Shown piece by piece: positions 1 through 6,552 of a stretch of 6,552 nucleotides of DNA (position 1 is its first letter; every line of letters starts with the position of its first letter). The translations under genes were made by a program, and so were the position numbers. Under the pieces are notes generated by a model. The model saw only the letters and a list, made by a program, of their open reading frames with translations. It searched no databases and was not told the DNA's origin. Source of the stretch: an uncultured beta proteobacterium (GTDB lineage Bacteria > Pseudomonadota > Gammaproteobacteria > Burkholderiales > Rhodocyclaceae); NCBI GenBank assembly GCA_903910495.1, contig CAIVZW010000573.1:1-6552 (forward strand), given 5' to 3'.

Positions 1-1413
1 CAAGGACACTTCGACACTACTAGGCTCACTACTGGCTTTCACGGCCTTGTGATGCCGGGTCCAGAGCAGCTGTTCTTCAGCAATGATCAAAGATCTAAAG
101 CCTCTGTGCAGCAACTTCGGGCGCGCCTTTCCGAGCAGCGTGATGGCGGTGAGGTTGATCTCCTCGATGATGCCGTCGGCCGTCAGCGTGAGATAGCCGA
201 CCGGAGCGAACTCGTACAGATCGTGATAGCGATCACGCGCAACTTCGAGATCACTTTGCGCCAGAAGCAAGGTCTCGTTCTGCATTTCAAGCTCGATCTT
301 TTGCGTGTGCAGTTCCTCCAGCAGTTGTTCCATAAGCTGTTGGGCCTGTTTGCGCTTGGTGATGTCACGCGAGGTGCAATAGACCCAGCCCTGCCCCTCA
401 ATGACGAGGCCGCGTGCGTTGATCTCGACGTCGATCAGGCTACCGTCACGGCGTTTGCATTGGCTCTCGAAGAGGGTGCTGGATTTTGTATTGATCAGGG
501 TCTGGATCGTCGCCTGGATGTCTGTGTGGCTGATATTCTCATCCCAGTCGCTGACCTGCAGCCGCCCGATGGCCGAATGATCCACACCGAGCAGGGCGAG
601 GAAGGCCGGATTGGCCTCAATCAGCAGTCCCTCGGCGTCAATAATGTGGATGCCGTCACCTACCGTCTCCATGATCGATTGCAGGCGAAGACGTTCCCGG
701 TCGAGGTCACGGGAGGTCTGTACCAGATGATCCATGGTGTTCTTAATGGCATCGAGAGTCCGGCGGATTTCAGGCGGGGCATCCCCGCTCAACAGAGCCT
801 CCGCGCTGGCGTGAACGGTTGGGCTATTCCAATCCAGGTGGCTCATGAGATCAAAATTATCCAGCCAGCGGCGCAGCAGCAGACGTAACAAAACGCCTCC
901 TATGGCCAATACGAGCGCAGCGATGAACAGGACCATTCGCATGACTGTCCAAGACTCCGCTGCAAGAAACTCGCTCGAAAAACCAAGCCGAAGAACACCA
1001 TAGTCCTGGCCGCCGGCGGAGACGACATGATTGGCTACGGGCAGATTGCTCTTGACCAGTGCTTGCAGCCAGCGCGGCGCATGCCCCTCCTCGTCGCGGC
1101 GGCTGTCGACGATCGGCAGTCCGCTGTCACGATCGATGAAGGCCGCAGAGGAAAATAAAGAATCGGGGAGCAGAACGTTTTCAAGGGTGCTGCGCAGCGC
1201 GCCTTTGTCGCCTCTGACGACGCCGTCAGCAATCATCGGCGCCAACACTCGGCTTAACCTCAAGGCTGACGCGCGCGCATCGCTCAGGCTCTCGTGAAAC
1301 TGGTACACGAAAAAAACTCCCATCCCGGCCAGGACGAAAATCATCAGGGTAAGGCCATACAGCGCAAAAACCCGATTGCTCAGGCTTAACGGCAGGCGGG
1401 GCAGCAGTTTCAT
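1..1413 (-). CDS. Membrane-bound PAS-domain sensor protein, C-terminus beyond the window
   Basis: The frame is open for 471 codons from the ATG at 1411-1413 to the left edge, so the C-terminal output domain is not visible. An in-frame TAG lies four codons before the ATG, and AGGA sits 8 bases before it, which fixes the start. Seen: a first membrane helix at about residues 15-37, an extracytoplasmic segment of about 115 residues, and a second helix at about 157-180 followed by basic RLLLRRW. Next come a linker, a first PAS domain at about 243-355 (METVGDGI, IEANPAF, ending YCTSRDITKRKQ), a Gln/Glu-rich coiled coil at about 352-395, and a second PAS domain from about 396 (LYEFAPVGYLTL) that is cut off. 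The extracytoplasmic part vaguely resembles LapD/MoxY-type sensory domains. This layout is typical of histidine kinases, diguanylate cyclases/phosphodiesterases and SpoIIE-type phosphatases; which one applies cannot be told. It is last in the visible operon, 68 bases after the STAS gene, so it is a candidate sensor in the same circuit. Confidence 0.92.
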   Translation of the reverse strand, partial: MKLLPRLPLSLSNRVFALYGLTLMIFVLAGMGVFFVYQFHESLSDARASALRLSRVLAPMIADGVVRGDKGALRSTLENVLLPDSLFSSAAFIDRDSGLPIVDSRRDEEGHAPRWLQALVKSNLPVANHVVSAGGQDYGVLRLGFSSEFLAAESWTVMRMVLFIAALVLAIGGVLLRLLLRRWLDNFDLMSHLDWNSPTVHASAEALLSGDAPPEIRRTLDAIKNTMDHLVQTSRDLDRERLRLQSIMETVGDGIHIIDAEGLLIEANPAFLALLGVDHSAIGRLQVSDWDENISHTDIQATIQTLINTKSSTLFESQCKRRDGSLIDVEINARGLVIEGQGWVYCTSRDITKRKQAQQLMEQLLEELHTQKIELEMQNETLLLAQSDLEVARDRYHDLYEFAPVGYLTLTADGIIEEINLTAITLLGKARPKLLHRGFRSLIIAEEQLLWTRHHKAVKASSEPSSVEVSL

Positions 1414-4400
1414 CGTCGCATCCTAGCGCAGATCAGCCGGCGCCGCCTATGAAAGCGCGGCGATTTGTCACAGCGATTCAATCATGCGGCCGCAGTGTCC
1501 TCCAGCGCCTCCTGGCGGCTAGTGTAGATCGTGAAGATGCGGTGCATCCTGACCAGTTCAAACAGGGCCTTGACGGGTTTGCTCATGCCGAACAGACGCA
1601 GTTGCCCGTTTTTCCCGTTCATGATGCGCAGACAGGAGAGCAAGGCGCCGAGGCCGGAGCTGTCGACAAAAGTGAGCGGCTGCATGTCGAGCAACACGAC
1701 CTGGTGAGTGGCGGTGATCTGTTGCATGGCCTCACGAAATTCCAGAACGTTGCTGCTGTCCAGGTTGTCGGTGGAAAAGGAGACGACGGCAGCTTGGTCA
1801 GGGGTTTCGCTTACGTTAAGTTTCATGTTGTCCTCGGTGGTGGTGTAGGGTCAGGGTGAAGAATCAGGGGGCCGGCTGGGACGCGGTTTTTCCCGACGTT
1901 CCGGCGGCTTGGGGGTGTTGTGTCCAGGCTTCCTTGACGACGCGCGTCGCATAGCGCCAGAGCAAGCCAAAAACACGGGGCATGGGCATCGGGCCGGCGC
2001 ACAGCGCATCGCCCGCATAGAGCATTTCGGGTGAGGCATCCTCTGCGCTGCACAGCAGTCCTTCGCCGACCAGTCCGCTCGGCGCGGTCTGATACAGGCG
2101 TTGCCAGTAATCCGGCAGGGCCGTTATTTCCAGGGCGCTGCGCGGCTGCAATCCGGCCAGCGCCACCTTTCCGCTGATCACGTCAGCCAGCCCCGATATG
2201 AAGGTGGTGAAAAAATGGCGGGACCAGGCACCCTGTGCGGACGTCTGGACCTCCCGGTGGTTGATGGTGAAGCGAACCTTGAGTGAACGATAGGCGCCGG
2301 CCACCGCGCAGGGGATGCCGATAGTGTCCGGCCCCGGGCTGGCGCCAGCGCCCGAGCGCAGCCGCCAGAAAAATCCCGGCAGCGCCAGGCCAAGCCAGAG
2401 CAGGGCCGCGAGCGTCCGTTGCGCCAGGGCAACCCGGGGGCGACCGGCATGCTCCCCGCTCTTGATGGCGCACAGAAACTCCGGGTCGGAAACGCGCATG
2501 GCGACGCCCAAACGGGAATTGACCAGTTGGTTTCCGGCAAGCAGCGTGCGCATGACGTTCAGTTTCTGGCCGACATAGGTGTTCGGCAGCAGCACGCTGT
2601 CTTCAATATGGCTGCCGATGTCGACAATGCAATTGTCGCCAATCGTCACATTCGGACCGATCTCGGCCTGCTCTGAAACCAGGACGTTCTGTCCGATATA
2701 GACGGGGGCATGCACCCGGGCCGAAGGATGGATCTGACTACCGCTGCCAATCCAGACGCCTTCCGCATAGGGGCGGCGGGTGATGCCTTCCGCCCCGGCG
2801 GGGGCGTTGAACAGACGCGGCAGCGAATCGAGGGTGGCCGCGACGCTGGCGGTTGACAGCGTCGACGTGAGCAGCATCTGGTCCGGCGCCTGATCGAGGC
2901 CGGCCAGCATGCGCCGGCCAAGATCGTGTTTGTCGAACACCGTTTCGGCCAGCGCGCGCAGCGCAGCGCCGCTCATTACCGCCCAGCCGGTCCATTGCCG
3001 CTCGCCGGTTTCTTCGCTGCAGACCACGCTGGGACGGGCAAGGTCCAGGCCGCCCAGAGGGAGCGTGTCGGCCGCCGCCAGGACACAGGGCGGCGTATCT
3101 CCGGGAACCAGACGCGCCAGCAGGCGCAAGGGCCGGTGGTCGGCACCGGCGTAGTGATGGCTGATCTGGCAACCCCAACGCTCGCCGTCGCCGAGCAGGG
3201 ACTCGCCGCGCTGCGGCCGATCGCCATGGATCACGGCGATGCGCCGGCAACCGAGGCCGACCAGCTTTTCCAGGACGCGCTGGAGCATGGGTTTGTCCCC
3301 CATGGGCAGCAGCGCCGGGTCGGTTTCAAACTGGCCGAGCAAGGGATCTTGCGGCGTCCAGCAGGCCAGAATGATCGCCTCGGGAGGGGTGTTGTTGTTC
3401 ATACGACAGGTCCTTTCTGGTTCGTGCCGGCAAACTTTTCAAGCATGATTCGAAACAGGAATACCAGGTTGCCGACCAGGTAGCGGCGCCACATGCGCCC
3501 GGGCTCCTGGAGCAGACGGTAGACCCACTCGCCGCCGATCTCGCGCAGCCACAGCGGAGCCCGCCGGATGCGCCCCGAATAAAAGTCGAACAAACCGCCC
3601 ACCCCCATGCCGACGAGCGCGCCGGTCGCCTCGAGTTGAGCTTCGAGCCACTGTTCCTGGCGCGGCGCGCCCATGGCGACGAGCAGGACGTCGGCGCGGG
3701 CGGCGCGAATTTCTGCCACCAGCGCTGGTTCTTCCGCCGCGCTGAAGAAACCCGAATGCGTCCCGGCGATTTTTAATTCCGGGTAACGTGCGCGGGCCCA
3801 TTGCGCGGTGGCCTCGGCGACCCCGTCCCGGGCGCCCAGCAGATACAGGGAATGTCCGGAAACCGCTAGCGCGGCGCAAAGCCGGGGAAACAGATCGGTG
3901 CCGTTGATATTCTGGCGAATCGGCCGGCCGAGCAAACTCCCCGCAATCTTCATGCCGATGCCGTCGGCACAGACCCAGTCGAAATTTTCGAGCGTTTGGC
4001 GATAGCGGGCGTTGCGCGCGGCAATATTGACGCAGTCCGGATTGACAAAAGCGATTCGCGTGCGCGTGCCGCGATTGAGTGCGGCGTCGATGGCATCGAG
4101 AAGACTGTCCATCGACAGGTTGAGCAGGCGGATTCCCGAGATGAATTGACAAGCGGACCCGTTGCGCGTGCTCGGGCCATAGGCCAGTGCCACCAGAGCA
4201 CGCAACAGGATGCTGAGATCCCGACGTAAATTGCGCTGACTGAGGTATTCAAGGTCGGCTTCGCCTTCGCTGCCATAGTCGATGTTGCTGCGTTGGCGCA
4301 GCCACCACAGGCACACCATGCCGGGTACCACGCCGAATCTCGGGTGCTCCGGCCCGCCAAAACTGTCCACCTCTGCTGGCCTTATTGGCCTGGGCCCAAC

Positions 4401-6552
4401 CAGCGTCAGCCGGCCGGCAAGCAGGTCAAGAATTCTCGGCAGAGGATCAAGTCTGCGCAGCAACCAGGACAGGACGTGATTGCGCAATGGCGGAAGCTCG
4501 AGAGTATGCAGCCGGATCTGGCCTGCGCCCGGCCCGATAAACTCACGCGACGGGAGGCTTACTTGGCCTCTAAGCATGAGCCAGGGCAGGAAAAAAAGCA
4601 TGATTGGCGCCATCAGGATCAGCAGCGACAGGGCCACCCCCAGGTCCAGCAGGCGCTTGCCGAGCCGATAGGCGCGGCTGGCCTTGGGCAGCGTGCTGCG
4701 GGGGCTGCTGTCGCCCGACATCAATACGCTCCTCGCCCGCCGATGACTGCCGGCAGGGTCTTTGCCAGGAGCTTGACATCGAGGGCCAGGCTCTGGTTTT
4801 CGATGTAATCGACATCAAGCTCGACCTGGCGCGGAAACGGGATCTCCGAGCGGCCCTGTACCTGCCAGAAACAGGTCAGCCCGGGTATGACGTCGAGTCG
4901 CCGGCGATCCGAGAGGGTGTAGCGTGAAACTTCACGCTCCAATGGCGGGCGCGGGCCGACCAGGGACATTTCCCCCTTGAGCACGCACCACAGTTGCGGC
5001 AATTCATCGATGCTGGCGCGGCGGATGAAGCGTCCGATCCAGGTAATCCTAGGATCGCGCTTCATCTTGAAAGTAACCCCGGCACCATGCTGATTCTGGG
5101 CATCAAGTTGCCGCTGCAAGGCCTCCGCATCGGCAACCATGGAGCGTAGCTTGGGAAACGCAAAGGTCTTGCCGAATTTGCCGACGCGCACCTGCCAGAA
5201 AAACACGGGTCCCCAATCAGTCACCTTGATCAGGACCGCAACCAGCAGGAAGAATGGCGACAGCAGGATCATCATCAGCAAGGATACGACGATATCCATC
5301 GTCCGCTTGCCAGCGGCCTGCATCCACTGAAGGGTCTTCCATGTAATCAGGATCAGTTCGCGCCTTGCAGAATGAAGAAATCCTTTTCGCAAGTTGATAT
5401 CGACAATTTCCGGCTGTGCTTCAGTCTTGGTTTCCATTCTGATCTCCGCATTGAGTATTGACTCAGGGCGAATTAAATCAGGGAGTCATCGGCCAATAGT
5501 GTCCGGACTGTAAAATTGTGCGGTTCAGGAAATGGGCTTGTTGATCAGACCAGCCCCTTTGGCTGGTAGTCCGTCACGTTATTGCTTCGGCCCCATGAAG
5601 TATGAACTTCCGTCATACCGGCGAAGGCGCCCCGCAGGCAACGGGGCCTTGGGCTCAAGTCCTCCTGGGGGACGACTTCATACATTTTCGGGTCGGATCA
5701 ATAATCCAGAATGAGCAGGGAAGGAATCACGATGACGTTGGCGAAATTGGCCGAATCGTAGACACGGCCTACCTCGTGAATATAGATTGCAGCCAGAACG
5801 GCAGGATTGAATGGAAGCGTTGTGTGATGGTCAAACGAGCCTGCGCGCAAATCATCTGTCGGCTTCAATCTCCGCTGCGGTCATTCCGGTCACGACGATT
5901 AGTTGAGCAATCAGAACGCCGCTCCAGCCACTTGAGCAACATCGCGTAAAGCCCCTCGGGGCTAAACGGTTTGGCGATGAAGTCATTCATCCCGGCCTCA
6001 AAGCAGCGTGCCCTGTCCTCGGCAAAGGCATTGGCCGTCATCGCCAGAATGGGGGTTTTACGGCAGCCCGGTAGTTTTCGTATCTGCTGCGTGGCTTTGA
6101 CCCCATCCAGGTTCGGCATCTGCATGTCCATCAGGATGGCGGCGTAGGAGGTTTCCCTGACTTTGCTGAGGGCGTGAAGTCCGTCTTCGGCGGTATCGAC
6201 GGCCAATCCGATGTCTTCGAGGACGAATTGCGCCATTTCACGGTTTAAGGGCTCATCATCGACAACCAGAATACGGCGACCCTGATGCTGTTGGCGGATA
6301 ATAGTCTCGGCGTCAGTCATGGCCAGCGGAGGTTTTATCTCCGAAGGTGTCGCCTTGGTCAGGCGCACGGCGAACCAGAAGGTGCTGCCAACCCCCGGTG
6401 TGCTTTCAACCCCGGCTTCTCCACCCATCAATTCGGCCAGGCGTCGGGTGATCGCCAGACCTAGCCCCGTTCCACCGTATTTGCGGGTGGTCGAGTTGTC
6501 AGCCTGCTCGAAGGCGGTAAACAGCCGGGTGAGCGCCTCGGGGGCAATGCCA

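Overview
The window looks like a GC-rich proteobacterial chromosome, probably Gamma- or Betaproteobacteria. This is inferred from protein style, Gram-negative-type signalling architectures and base composition; nothing in the window fixes the taxon. All six genes lie on the minus strand, so they read from right to left, and all five visible stop codons are TGA. There are no tRNA or rRNA genes, CRISPR arrays, transposases or phage genes.

Right edge (5865-6552): the C-terminal part of a hybrid sensor histidine kinase, comprising the end of the ATPase domain and a complete receiver domain. It is followed by a 427-base stretch without a secure gene (5438-5864). That stretch holds an extended -10 promoter candidate, two small palindromes, two hairpins, a half-copy of a REP-like repeat and a doubtful 56-codon open frame.

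Centre (1864-5437): a tightly packed polysaccharide-assembly operon. The first gene is a canonical short polyprenyl-phosphate sugar-1-phosphate transferase (phosphoglycosyl transferase, PGT), the enzyme that starts a lipid-linked repeat unit. It overlaps by 1 base (TGATG) a fusion protein with a degenerate PGT-like N-terminus and an intact WecG/TagA/CpsF (GT26) glycosyltransferase. That gene overlaps by 4 bases (ATGA) a 512-residue protein with a divergent nucleotidyltransferase domain, a left-handed beta-helix and what looks like a second degenerate PGT module at its C-terminus. Three consecutive genes thus appear to carry versions of the same membrane module, only the first with an intact active site.

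Left (1-1826): a single-domain STAS protein (anti-sigma-factor-antagonist type, with its phosphoacceptor serine) and then the first 471 residues of a membrane-bound PAS sensor that runs off the left edge. Placing a partner-switching protein and a sensor in the polysaccharide operon resembles in principle the SypA/SypE control of the Vibrio fischeri syp locus.

Working model (inference): the first gene loads a sugar phosphate on undecaprenyl phosphate; the GT26 enzyme, held at the membrane by its dead PGT-like domain, adds the second sugar; the third protein acts as an accessory or scaffold, or supplies nucleotide sugar; and the STAS protein plus PAS sensor gate synthesis or its regulation.
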